Positions 11,703 through 36,647 of a stretch of 64,000 nt of DNA are shown here, piece after piece (positions within the stretch are counted from its first letter, which is position 1; each line of letters starts with the position of its first letter). This DNA is from Sacculina carcini (lineage: Eukaryota > Arthropoda > Thecostraca > Sacculinidae): assembly GCA_916048095.2 (NCBI GenBank), contig OU696583.1, positions 6,132,822-6,196,821 on the forward strand. Direction: 5' to 3'. Under the pieces are notes generated by a model. The model had not been told where the DNA came from. It searched no databases and worked only from the letters and a program-made list of their open reading frames with translations. A program made the position numbers and the translations under genes.

Positions 11703-11910
11703 TTGGACTATATTTGAATTGCGTTATTACTTTGGCTGTCACAATTGTAAGCATTGCGAAGGAATATGAAGGACTTGTTGATTGAGTGGAACGGCGTCGT
11801 GATTGGCGAGGCGTGGCGTTTTGGGGACTTGGTTGGTGGCTGCTGGGAAATACAGTTGTGTTCGTTGTGCTCCTGGTATATTGATATTCTTGAACGTGGA
11901 ATACACCCTA
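11703..11910 (+). repeat. 3' LTR of the Ty3/gypsy element
   Basis: The partner of 6414-6616. A polypurine tract lies immediately upstream and the 4-bp TGGT follows at 11911-11914. The LTR ends (TTG...CTA) are not the usual TG...CA; if the LTR is taken to start one base later it opens with TG, but then no target duplication of 5 bp fits. Confidence 0.85.
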
Positions 11911-12110
11911 TGGTCCAATTCCTTTTCTCTGATAAAACGGCAGCTTATACAATCGTCAAGCGAGAAAGGGCATTGCTCTCTACCACAGGCAATTTGTGGA
12001 TCGCCCATTGGTCAGCATGCATCGCGCCTCGGGCTTATAAAGCGCGCTCTGCAAAGACGCAGTTCATAATATCGAGGTCAACAAAGTTCATATACATGGG
12101 GTTCAATGCT

Positions 12111-12194
12111 TATCGTTACAAACGAGCAGGCACATAGCTACATAGGCACATAGCTACATAGGCACATAGCATATCGTTACAAACGAGCAGGCAC
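12111..12194 (+). repeat. Local tandem repeat
   Basis: A 22-bp motif (TATCGTTACAAACGAGCAGG plus CA) flanks on both sides three copies of a CACATAGCTACATAGG unit. No function is evident. Confidence 0.8.
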
Positions 12195-12532
12195 TTGGCT
12201 ACACAGCATTCAGCATGAGGTCGCACATCAGTGATCATATACGTTCCTATTTCAAAACAGACCTCCGCCTCGGCCTGGGGAGCGCTCACATGACACAACA
12301 CGCGCCTATGCACACAGACGCAATATTAATTATCTGCCCTATCAGTGTTCGGCGCCCAAGCTGCTATACTCTACTCAAACAGGTCCGAATAATTGATGAA
12401 ATACGTCAAGTTAGGTCATGCAGACACAACTAAGAAAACAATATACAGCAGATTGGATGAAAAACGGTCATTTCAAATATAAAACAAAAATAAAGCATGC
12501 CCTGTTTGATTCGAAATAAATCATTGTTATAG

Positions 12533-12743
12533 TGAACACAATAACGCTGTTCAAACTCCATAGCAATGGCTTTTACCACCGCACCATCACCACATGGAAC
12601 AGACTACCTCGTAAAGTAGCGGAGGTCCCGTCCATGAATTCATTTAAGTGCAGGCTTGATGAATGTTGGGATCAACTCACATTTAAGTTCGACCCATCTG
12701 TTCCGATGCCGTCGTCGGCACGTTGCCAGCGTGACATGAAGTG
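12533..12743 (+). pseudogene. C-terminal end of a non-LTR reverse transcriptase
   Basis: The frame reads FYHRTITTWNRLPRKVAEV followed by PSMNSFKCRLDECW. This is the diagnostic last segment of CR1/Jockey-superfamily ORF2 proteins (F.R....WN.LP..V....S...FK.RLD). Only the last 60 or so codons remain: a 5'-truncated LINE. Confidence 0.75.
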
Positions 12744-14733
12744 ATTGAAACTATGGGAGCGCAGCGTAGAGTCGTTTATTCGCCTGGACTGCGGAATATG
12801 CTTAAGTATGCTCAAGTAAGTAATAACAAACTCAAACTTCACTTCACACGTCTAACCTCGTCTAACCTCACACGTCTAAATTCAAACTTCAGCGCGTCAA
12901 AGAACGCTAAACGCTAGACAAACGGCATTTTTCCAAGTAATTACCGTAAAAACAACTACCACTGGGAGGGGACGATCTGCGTAACGAAACAGCTAGTCCG
13001 CTGCAAGAAAAAATAAACTCGCAAAAGGTGAGTGCTGGATTTTCCACGTATGCGCCCATTTAAGAAGCACCACGTATATGTGTGTGCGTGTGTCTGTGTG
13101 TGTCAACAGGTACCCGATCTACTTTGACGACAGACGCGCCAAAATCTCGCAGGATCTTGCCGCAGAACGGAGCCGGAGCCAAGCCTGACATTTCAACCAC
13201 CCTCACTCCACTAAGTGCCATGTCGCTGGCTGACCTTCAAGAAAAAAAAACACGGCATAATAGAGTCAGCAAAGTTGGCAATTTTCCACATACCCAAGTA
13301 TAATTGCACACGCTCAAGTATTGTGGAGCATTACATTTCGGTGATAACCAGTTTGTTATAACTAAACAATCTCGATTTGAAAGCTCACTTGCAATGAATA
13401 TAGTGACTATAAATCCCTAATTTATTGCTGAAGAGTACTACGCGCGTTACGTTTTCTCCACTACACATACAGCAGATGCGTGTATGTAACTTTTCACCTC
13501 AACTTCGCGCTCTCAAAACATTCATTGAAAACCCGCTAATTCTACAGCACTATGTACAACTCATTCAAACCCAATATGCGCGCGTTTTTCAAATAATATT
13601 TGTTGTCTATACAAAACTATGGTAAAATGATACGTACTTATTCCAAAAAAAATAATTGAAACTCTGGGGACTCGTCTTTTGTTCGTCGACAAAGCCGACA
13701 TTCCTTTGGTCGTTCTGGAATGTTTCGTTGTTCTGTTGAGGTGTTTGTATTTTTTTCGTTGATCCGTTGTATATTTTTTGTAATACTCTATGTGAAATGA
13801 CTGGAACTACATGTTTGATGATAATGTGTTTGCTTTTTTAATTTCCTTACCTTTTGTGGTCATTGCGAAGTTTAATGTTGTTTATCGTTCATTTTCACAT
13901 GATTTTCAAGTATTGGGTTTTTGTAATTTTTCATATCATTCACTGAGTTTGTTTTGATTGTATGCTTATGTGCTGTTTAATCCTTGACCGTGTTCTGGTA
14001 TGTCGTTTATTCATTTGCCTATCTGCATGCTGATATGAGTAACTACATAATACCGTCTTTCTTGAGTAACACACTGAGTTTTTTTTATATATTCATATCG
14101 CATTGTTTCTATGAAATACACTGTGCACCCAATCTGAATGCATTTCTTCGTTTATGTGCTGTGTGTATGCATGCAGACGCGTCCAGCCGAACACCGATGA
14201 TGCATATGTTTTGCTACTCCGCGATTACGGCTGGCTTCACTTGAAATTTCCTCGTCCTTTGCCGTATACGTACGCACGTGTGTGTGTGTGTGTGATTGCC
14301 TTACCTGTTGTGGATGATCGTGGCTGCTCTGTTGAGGTACGAATGCTTGTAGAGATGTGTATTTTACTTTTACCCAAGATATGTATTTTACTTTTAATCT
14401 ATCACTAAATATCGTTTTAGTCGGTCTATTCAACGTCTATCGTCTCTTAGCATCAGCTAATATGTGAACACTATATAATCTGTGAGTTCAGTGTGTTGAT
14501 ATGTCTGTCATAACACTTGCTTGGACATGCATTCTACACAACCGTATCGTCACGATGTTTCACGAGGTTGTTCGGCCAGACAACCTGAGGAATATCAACA
14601 ACAACCGTATCGACAAGCTTCTATAAGCAACGCGGAAGCGTATAGCCAATTTGTGATGTCATCTGAGCGTATGTATGCGTGCGGTGTGATGTGTGCGCTG
14701 GTGCAGGTAGGAGGAGGCACGTGATGCGACCCT
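12744..14733. other. Upstream region of LATS; no firm gene
   Basis: AT-rich with scattered GT tracts. A GC-richer block at about 13110-13250 follows an acceptor-like TGTGTGTCAACAG and could be a 5'-UTR exon of LATS, but no frame in it shows family similarity. A possible acceptor (GGTGCAG, ending 14706) precedes the first coding exon. Confidence 0.4.
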
Positions 14734-26778
<12,045 letters not shown>

Positions 26779-26824
26779 ACGTCTGGGAGGGTATCACAGC
26801 TGCAGTTTGTCCTGTTTCGTCCGT

Positions 26825-26868
<44 letters not shown>

Positions 26869-27885
26869 TGTGCGCAATCATCTCGGGTGTTGAATGTTGT
26901 TTGGTTGCAAAACGATAAAATGTGGTGTGTGTGTGTGTGTGTTTGATGACAGTGTTTTTGCGCGCTTTGACACGTGTCTCATGAGACAAAGTATTAAGTT
27001 TCAGTTGTGTTTTGACACTAGATGTGTGTGCTGTTTTGGCACTGTTTTTCAGTGTATTGACCAAGTGTTACGAGCGATTTTTCTATCGCTGAAGATCTTG
27101 TGTGCATGTTAGATGTTTGAATTTATAATCATTATACACACGCATGTATAAATTTATGCGGTTTTTTCGTGATTTGACGCTATCTTTTGTTGTTGGATCG
27201 TTGAGTGTTTGTCGTGTGAGTGTTCATAACAGAGTTAATTTGACGAATGAAATACTCGTTGATAAACCGACTTACCGTTCGCCATTTCTTTTTTTTCATA
27301 TTTTCATAGTTTGTTGTTCCTTCGGTGCTTGTGTGTGTGTGTGTGTTGTAGTTTTTGTCTTCGCACAATGTTTCTACTTGCCGTAATGTCTATGCCATCT
27401 TTTCAAGTGAATGGTTTTTAGTATTCCCCTATCTCCTTTCATCATACATTCATGCTAACTGCTCAGTTCGATCGACAAGTGTTTGTATGTCCGTGTGTAA
27501 CACGTGAAATTTTCAGTGTACAATTGCAACGTGTCACGCGCAAATGTGGCGTTTGAGTACACAAATAATATAGAATATGTATGTGTCTGTGTGTGTGTGT
27601 GTGTGTGAATGGCTATCAGGATTTAGCATAATTTATCTTTTATTTTTATATTGTTTTTCGGTGGAGAACATTTCATATGACGTTGTAATAAATAGCAAAG
27701 CTCGTCGAGCAAACGCTCTTAAATCAACGACAAAGTAATTTAATAGTCCATGAAAATATGCATTTTTGTGTACAAATCAGTCAATGTAATCTATCCTAGT
27801 GAACGTAGAAAGAAATGTCGATGTCACATTGGCCCATTTAAGCTTAGAAAAACCAGGACAATGAGCGTGTGGGAGCCGATAACAC
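26779..27885. other. Convergent 3' region between LATS and SLC46-like gene
   Basis: The LATS stop is at 26778 and the SLC46-like stop at 27886 on the other strand. Contains (TG)n at 26827-26862 and, in the left arm of the inverted repeat, candidate poly(A) signals for both strands: AATAAA at 27687 (plus) and TTTATT at 27639 (minus). No coding frame is supported. Confidence 0.6.
27550..27798 (+). repeat. Inverted duplication, left arm
   Basis: Pairs with 28497-28785 in opposite orientation. Over about 175 bp outside the microsatellite I find a single substitution (ACATTT against ACGTTT). The arm includes a (TG)n tract of about 28 bp. It lies in the 3' flank shared by LATS and the SLC46-like gene. 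Confidence 0.92.
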
Positions 27886-28683
27886 TCACGTGCTATGAGG
27901 CGCCTCACGAGCACTGGTCTCGGGCGACGGCTGACAGTGGGTGTCAGTGGCCGGTAGTGTGGACACGGTGGCAATATCACTCGTGTCCACGTCCTGGTAG
28001 TCGTCGGGTGCCGCCTCGCCGTCGTTATCGGGCAACGCTCGACGAAGCAGAAACAAGAATAGTGCCGGCAGCGCCATCAGCGCGGCGCCAATGAAAAACA
28101 CAAGTCCGTGCTTGCGTTGCTGCGTGGCTGGATAGATGCCATTGTAGAGAACAGAGCCGAACAGTGTACACAAGCTCTCCAGCGCTGATAGCAAACTCAT
28201 CGATCGACCTGTGACAGAACAAAAAATATAAAAAGAATAAATCTAAAGTAATATGGTACAAAATGACAGATGCTATCATGATTTTGTGCTGAAGCGAAAT
28301 TCATTTTTCGAAATAACACCTTATTGGTACACACCTTATATAACATAATACACCATTCAAAAACGTCCGATAGAAGCAACATACTGAATGACGAACATTG
28401 CATTCAACATGTCAAATAACGTGAATGCGTACACATAGATTACATATACTTATAAATACATGAATACATACTTATAAATACATAGATACATATACTTAGG
28501 ATAGATTACATATACTGATTTGTACACAAAAATGCATATTTTCATGGACTATTAAATTACTTTGTCGTTGATTTAAGAGCGTTTGCTCGACGAGCTTTGC
28601 TATTTATTACAACGTCATATGAAACGTTCTCCACCGAAAAACAATATAAAAATAAAAGATAAATTATGCTAAATCCTGATAGC

Positions 28684-28749
<66 letters not shown>

Positions 28750-31700
28750 CACATACATATTCCATATTATTTGTGTACTCAAACGTTTGGTTAAGGCATG
28801 TAAATATAGAGGTGGAATTAAACCGTGGTAAACTGTGAATACTCTGATTACAGAGTCAATTGAAATGTGGTCGTGGGGATGCAAGGAGGGCTATATCACC
28901 TTGCTCCTGGGGTTCCACCAGCTTCGACAACAGAGAACGCAGCGGAGGAATTCCGAACGAACTAAGCATCGCCACAAATGGAGCTGCACACACAAACGCC
29001 CACACACACACATACACAAACAAATACACATACATGCACATTCGCGGGCGTTAAGACAAAAAGGCACACGTATAACGCACGCACACAAATATCCACAAGC
29101 ATACAACTAAGAGGAAAACGTGGACATTAATACTGTCGCTCAAGATACAGAGCGAAAAAGATAAAAAAGACATAAAAATATGTACATAAAAATACATATG
29201 TAGACAGGGAAAATCAGATGTGTACGGACCAATGAAGAGCATAGTGATGTTGGACGTGATGCTGAGCCAGATCAGACCGGTCGTCCTGAAGATCACCGCC
29301 AGCATGCACATGCTGATATCGTCGAGTGTGGTGAGACGCCGCAAAGCAGGCAACACCGCTGTACAGCACATCCAACACGTCGACATAAATATATGTGTGA
29401 CCGCCACTTGTGTATCTCAGTGAATCTTCGTTGATATTGTGGTGTGAGTGTGATTTTCATGTGAGAGTTGACAGATAGCAGAGCGAGAGCGTCTTTATGG
29501 GAGGATGCTATTGTGTGTGAGCGCGTGCATATGACGCGTCTTATGTTTCAAGTCTCGCGCACCCGAGACGCGTCTCATGTTTCGGGCAGTTGGCGAGTGA
29601 CGGTGTTGCGTGAAGGGTTGTGTGGTATCGTGGTGTAACGTCGTTGTGTTTGGTGTTGTGTATATCGTGCATATCTTAACTGAGTTTCTTCTCTTTACGA
29701 ATTGCTCATTCCCTCATCAAGACTTTTATCAACGTTTCCCCTCTCATAACTATCTTCCTTTTAGTAAGCACATTTACATTTGTTTGTTCAATACCAGATC
29801 GGCCCGTAACAAATCCTTGTATATATATGATGCACTACTCTCCAATCAGCTTTCTCTTTTGTTCTTAACCGAGACATGGCTCCTGGAGGGCGACGTTCCC
29901 ATGTTTAGAGCTCATCTTCCCAAGTCTTTAAAAATTTTTCCATGTCTGTCGATCTCTTTCTTCATCATTGAAACTTTCGGGCGGTGGAGTTGGCGTCATT
30001 TTCAATGCCTCGCATTCGCTCTCCACCCTCGCAGAATTCAATTTTGCATCTCCTGTAATGAGACGGTCTTGACGAACGATTCTCTGATGTATTTCAAGAA
30101 CAGAAACGATAAATCGAATAGAAAATGACGTCAAACGAAGCACACAACAATACATGATCTGAAAAAGATACACAGAAAACAACACCTCCCGACCACACAC
30201 GTCCCACAACAACCACAACGTATCGCCACGCTCACTACACTGCTCGCTTCTTGTCTGCGAGAGCGAGACACCTAATCCAGGCTGGTCATACGATATCTGT
30301 CAGTATCAGGTGATGCTGCAACAATACTCTGCAAGCACTCAAGTTGCAAAGCAACCGTTTCCGGAACGCACGCCAAAGCACACACACACATACATGCCCA
30401 CACATACATACACATGCTCGCACGCGACTGTCGCGTCAGCACTCCCACTACGCATACAATTCACTCACATTCTCCCTTGATCTCCAGGATCACTCGACAT
30501 CGGAGTCCTCCTGTACACTACATAATCGTTGAACCTGGACGGCATGCGCGCCTGTCTTCTCGGTCTTCTTGATTCCTCCTCGGCAACTGGAACCTCCTCC
30601 TCCCTTGAAGGTGACACCTCTCCGTAGACCTCTAGCGGCAGCTGCTCGTCGTTTTCTTCGGATTCTTCCTCTTGCGGGGTCCATCGCTCACTCACCCTTG
30701 TCTCACGTGGCCTGACGTCACCAACATGTCGGTTCAGGCCATTCACCTCCACCATAAGGTCAGAAACCACCCTGGACACCACCCCTTCTTGGCTCACTGC
30801 GTCGCATCTGTACCCCGGCCGTCGAACCCAAACAGGACCACCCACCTTGAACCTGCTGGTTGTGCCAGCAATTGCACGCAGTGCTGGTTCTTCATCAGGC
30901 ATTCTCACGGTGTAGCGATACATCAGGTCCACATGCCGTCGATCGGTGCCTTCGAACTTCAACGGAGACATATTATACAGCATGACATCCTCAAGCACCT
31001 TACATCGTTTCCTGGCTGCAATAGTTTAAAAGGTTCGATGGCAACGCTCAACTATGCCACATCCCTCCGGTCGGTACGCGCACCTGTAACCCACTCTCAC
31101 GTGCCACTTTTTCATCACTTCTAGTAAAGACCCACCGCGAAATGACGTATCGTTATCTAGTAGCAACTCGGCAGGTGGCCCTCGTTCGCTGAACACTTCA
31201 TTGAAAACCTCAGCAACTTCTTGACTGCTCCAGGAACGAATATGTCTCCACACAGCAAAGCGCGAAGGTTCACAGTCAATCAGTGAAAGGTAGATCGAAG
31301 CTCCAACGTGAGTGAAGTCAGCGCACAACCTGGTACATACTTTGCTGACACTCAGCTCACCCTTTTTCCACTTTGACGGTGCTGGACACACAGAGTTGCA
31401 AATATCGCATGCTCATACAACCTCTGACACCTGACGATTTTAAACGAACAGTTTCTTCCGTCTGCAGAAATATCTGGTTCGATGCACTCCCGGATGACCG
31501 GTAGCATGATGGATCTCTTTCACAGCGGCTAAGACGTCTCTCACCACATCAACTGCGCAAACCGTTGTCCCCACTCTCAACCAGGACTCAGGAACGCGGG
31601 TGAGAACATCAGCCTTATTCTTCGCCGATTCTACTTTGTGGATGCGGACAGTTATATTGTACGCTGAAATTACCTCACTGATAATATCCAGCCGCCGTCG

Positions 31701-34692
31701 TATGAGCAGCTCACCAGATGCCACCGTTTTCAATCGCTCTTTCGCTGAGAGAAGTCCATCCACCCACGAAAACAAAATGGCTGAATCAGTGAATAGGTCA
31801 ACCTTACTCAGTTTGAGAGCCATCACCATTCCCAAACCTTTCACAACTGCTTCCAGTTCGCTGATGTTGATGTGCTGGGAGTCTTTTCTAAGTCACCATG
31901 CATCTTCAACTGTCTCGCCATTGATGTCCACCACCGCACCGATCGCAACGCTGCTGGCATCCACCTACACATTTTCTGATTCACCCTTTATCTGCCACAC
32001 ACCTCTCACTGGGTCACACTAGTCGACACGTGACAACATTGACGACACACCCACGTACTCCTGTGTTAGAAATTGCGTCATCCCACCCAGTAGTGTGTTC
32101 TGTCGCAAGTCTTTTGACAAACGCGGCCGACACTCGCAGCCACCCGGCAACGGGATAAATGCGACACGAGTTTGCTGCACAACGAAAACACCGAGCGTCG
32201 AGTTAACACGCTCGGACACTCTCCAATAGTATTGTCCCTCTTCCAGCACAATGTGTCGCCATTTCGATAAACAAACAACCCAAGCACACGCGCACCTTCA
32301 TCAGTCCTCTCCTATCTGTTTGCCCTGAAGCCGAAAACGCTCGAAGTGACTCTTGACGTACTTTGGTGATATCACGTCAGCATCGACAATCACATAATCG
32401 ACGTAAGACGAGCAACCCCGACTTACCGCTTCATCCTGACCAATGAATTAATTTACTACAGTTTGCATGATCATCGGCGCTACACCAAGGCCAAAGCCCA
32501 ATCTCGTCAAGCAACATAGCTTATCTCCAAATCTCACAGTTTGATAAGCCCAAAGAGATGGATCGACTTCGATCTGGAGGTACGCCTTCTTTAAATCGAT
32601 GATGAACAAATTCATACTCTTTCTTCTCCAGACTCTTAGTTTTTCGTGACACACATCTGCATCCGCGGTGAAACTTTCGACATACTCGTTTAGCTGCCTA
32701 AAATCCAAAACAGGTCTCACCTTCCCTTCATTCTGCTGTGTAACGGCCATGAGTGGGAGCAAGCACCGCGGGTGACCGCGTACGCATTCGTCGTATGGAA
32801 TGAGCCATTTGTTGTTGATCCACATATCAAGCTCATCTTCAAATGCTTGACGAGATTCCGTGGGGACACGATATTGAGATATCCTGTTGCTGAACACTTG
32901 AGGAATTTCTTCATTCACCCATTTCCACTGACATTTCCACCTCCGCGTACCACGATCAAATTCGACAGTGTGACCCGGCTTGTTCACCTTCAGGCCAGGT
33001 TCCGCTGCGCAAAATACTTGTGAAGACGACCCACCGAATGAAACTGAGCCGTCTGCGTCGACAGTGACTCCTCCCAAAGCAGAAATAGCGTTCATACCAA
33101 GGATTGCGCTGAAATTCATAGGCTTGTGCTCAGCTACCAGCACCTCGACTGTCACCGAACGACCTCCAACCGAGATACAGCACTGTGCCATACCTGAACA
33201 GACAAAATTCGAACCACCAAACACATTCACTGACATCAAATTTTGAGTCCACATTTTGCACACAGAGCTAACCACAATGCATCGTAAGCAGCCAGTATCG
33301 ACCAGAACCTCACATTTATGCCCATCGATAAACACCGTCGCAGTGAGCAGCGCCCCGTTTTTCATTGCGGAGAGAGTACCGGCGCCGATGAACCTTCTCC
33401 TTTGGAGTTTTCCGGACACTCTTGCGATATGCCGAATTTTAGCACAATTGAAACATTTCGTCCTGGACATCCTCACCGGCCATGATCGGCTCCAGTGTCC
33501 TGTTTGATTACACACAAAAGACTTCGTGGTTGACACTGCCGTACTGCGAGGGGCTGTTTGCCGTCTTTTTGTGTCAGCCGCAAGACAAGTCGCGTTCTCT
33601 CTTGTTTGCAGAATCATCATAACAGCTGAGGGGAGGGTTGACGACGACGACGATGACCGGCAAGCATACCCGTCTGTCGTTGACTGTGGCCGTCGCCGTT
33701 CTCTGTGTGGCGACCGCTGCGGCAGCCTGATGCTGCCACCCTTTTGGAGCAGCTGTAACACATATTTTACGAACGCGGCAGCTGTGACGAGTTCATATGT
33801 GGCACAGTATTTCGCAGTCACCGAATCGCAGCATTGACCGCCAAATCGGGTGTAAAATTTCTGTTTCGTGGAGCCCATGCAACAACTGGTAATGCTACAG
33901 TAGAACGCAACCACAGAACTGTAAAAGTGTTGGCGGCAAGAAAACTGTGCTGCATTGCCGAAGCGGTGCATTTGTATAATATCACACCTAGAAGCTCAGC
34001 AAGTTTGCCAGCAGCCGCAATTTATACTAGCCCTGTGAAAGACTGCGTGAAATTTTCTTCATCGGATACAGTCATGACCAGTCACCCGCGCCACAGAACA
34101 ACACATCGTCGCGTTTCTTCCATGGAGACAGAGTGTGGGTCAGACAACGTGGATCACGGTGCACGGACCAGTCACGACCTGGCGTGGTAACTGATATCTC
34201 ATCTGAGCAGGTGGTGGAAGTGGATGGTATGCCGCGGCATGTGCGAGACCTGCGCCAAAGACATCGGCCGTGCCAAGAAGACGTTGACAGTCGCAGCAGT
34301 AGCTGCAATGATTATGTGCCGCTGTTGATACCACCTCCTCCACCTGCTGCTGATACCGTACCATCGGCACCGTCGATCGCACAGGACGTTGTTACACCGA
34401 AGTTGCCCCATAGATGCAGAGTCATGAAGAGCACGGTAAGCCTACCGTTGCCCAGCTTCGTCGCAGTGAACGTGTGCGACAGCCGCCCAGCTATTTGTTA
34501 TATATCTGCTGTTATATAGTATGCTGTTATATAGCCGGTAATATATATTTAGTTAATGTTTGTGTGAAGCAAGTAAGTGTGCGTGGGTGTGTATGCTTGT
34601 CAAGTAACTCTGAACGTGTGTGTGGGAGTATACATGTATGTACATGCGCATGTTCGTGTGTGTGTGTGTATGTGTGTGTGTGTGTGTGTGTA

Positions 34693-34763
<71 letters not shown>

Positions 34764-36611
34764 GTGAGTGTTCGTGTGCGCGTGTGTGTGTATGTGTGTG
34801 TGTGTGGATCGCAGTTGAATGAGTGGACTTGTGGGCACGGTGTGATGTGATGTGTGGAATATAGTGATTGAATCATTGTATACTATAAATAATAAAACAT
34901 TGAAATAGTTAACCCACAAAAAACAGTGTAATAAACTAATGAATATCCGATAAATAATAAAAATGAAGAATTTAACAAACAGCGCTTCTGAATAAGAAAA
35001 TCAATCTCACAAAAAAACACTCAAAATCGTATCATCACATGAGAGAATACTTCTTGCACCATCACTAAATTGACCATCGCTAGTAACCACTTACCCAGCA
35101 GGCATACGACACCCATCGCGCATTTGACGGCAGAATAAATATCGTAAATTGTGCTGGAGCCGTTGATCGGACTGTCGCGCACGTACAAATAAGTCACGTT
35201 CATCTCGCCTGCGCAACAATTGTCAAAGCCAGTGTATATGAATCTACCAGAGTAGTCATTTACACAATGCGCATACAGCACTTTTCAGAATATGATGTAC
35301 TATATCCAAGCACTTTAAATTATAGATATACTTATATCAAGATATCAAGATTTCATTTTATTATCCTGTATCGTTCTGCAGTTAAACCCGAATCAAGTAA
35401 CTATAACGCTAAATCTACAGCAAAATATCGACCGTGTTACTAGCCTGCAGTATTCAGAATGACCACTAGGCCAACAAACAGCACAAGCAAGATGCAGCGC
35501 CGACGAGAGGAAGCACGGGGTCTGCTTGCTACGTGCAGTGTGTCACACAATCTCCACAACGCAAAATACTGACAAAAATAGACGAGCACACACACAGACA
35601 AACAGACGCACACTACGTAACAATACCAAGCTGACTCAAATAAAGAGACAACATCACAAGCGTACAGAGCAGAACACAACAACCGAAAACAATACAAAAT
35701 ATGAATCGAAAAAGCATACACGCAAAACAGAATACACGCATCACAGCAGAAATAAAAAACTATAAAAACACTGAATAGAAAAATAACACTTTCCATATTT
35801 GTGTATGGTACACAAACAAGACATAATACATGCATGTGTACATGCTCTCGCACCCATATGGTAGATGCACAATGCGCTCAATGAAATAAAACACGCATTA
35901 TCAGTGAATCAGTATATTTAGCATGTATCTATTTCATGCACTATAATGCACAATAAACTATTAAAAATTAGTTCAGCCTCTATTCAACACATTAGATATA
36001 ACCCCAAATATTGTTCACTCGAAAAAAATTAGAATAACATTCAACACATTCAACACACACAAAAGACACATTCATGTGTCTCTTGTGTGTATGTGTATGT
36101 GTGTATGTACTCACCTATTTGTACTCACCTATTTGTTTACCACAGGAGATGAGTTATGCTCGTGCTGTCCTGTCTCCAACCCACCCATGCGTATGTGTGC
36201 GTGTGTATATGTGTGCGTGTGTGTAAGTGTGTGTTAGAGGGAGAGAGAGAGAGAGAATGAGAGATATTGTCTGTATGTGACGCACCTGTAGGACGCCGCA
36301 GTAGAACGGCCGTGTAGGACTGTCGGGTGGCGGTACGGGCGGCGCACGTGTGTCAACGTCGGCCAGTAGCGCCAGGGTGTACGCCACACACAGCGCGTTC
36401 ACAACAATCACGACACACAGCGCCCACTGAGTGCCAGCGCGCGACTGCACGGCCGCCGCCAGAAGCGGTCCAAACAGCGCACCAGCCATCGACATCGCCT
36501 CGACAGTCGCCAGACGAGATGTGCGCCGCGTGTGTGCGCTCACGCCCGATACATATGCTGTGGCGCCCAGCAAACACGTGGGAAAGCTACCGCTGATGCC
36601 TGATGCATTGA

Positions 36612-36647
<36 letters not shown>

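Larger units (their letters stand above)
6410..11914 (+). mobile_element. Near full-length Ty3/gypsy LTR retrotransposon (degenerate)
   Basis: Order along the plus strand: TGGT target-site duplicate, 5' LTR (6414-6616), primer-binding site (about 6619-6636), gag, protease, reverse transcriptase, RNase H, integrase, a 500-bp AT-rich insert or spacer (about 10560-11070), a pol C-terminal tail ending near 11430, purine-rich tract AAAGGGGGAGGAG at 11690-11702, 3' LTR (11703-11910), TGGT (11911-11914). There is no recognisable envelope gene. Gag has an amber codon where a Trp is expected, and pol has stops, frameshifts and a 41-bp duplication, so the copy is dead. The LTRs are still similar, so insertion was not ancient, but numerical divergence was not calculated. 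Confidence 0.85.

Noticed and set aside
13082..13303. Coding exon upstream of LATS
   Set aside because: An acceptor-like site precedes a GC-richer block, but no frame matches LATS or another family, and the in-frame stop before 14734 fits a start there.
26894..27386. Small GT-rich frames after the LATS stop
   Set aside because: Low-complexity translations within the 3' region; no similarity or splice support.
34553..34919. Long frames rich in His/Thr or Cys/Val around 34.6 kb
   Set aside because: These are translations of the (GT)n microsatellite.
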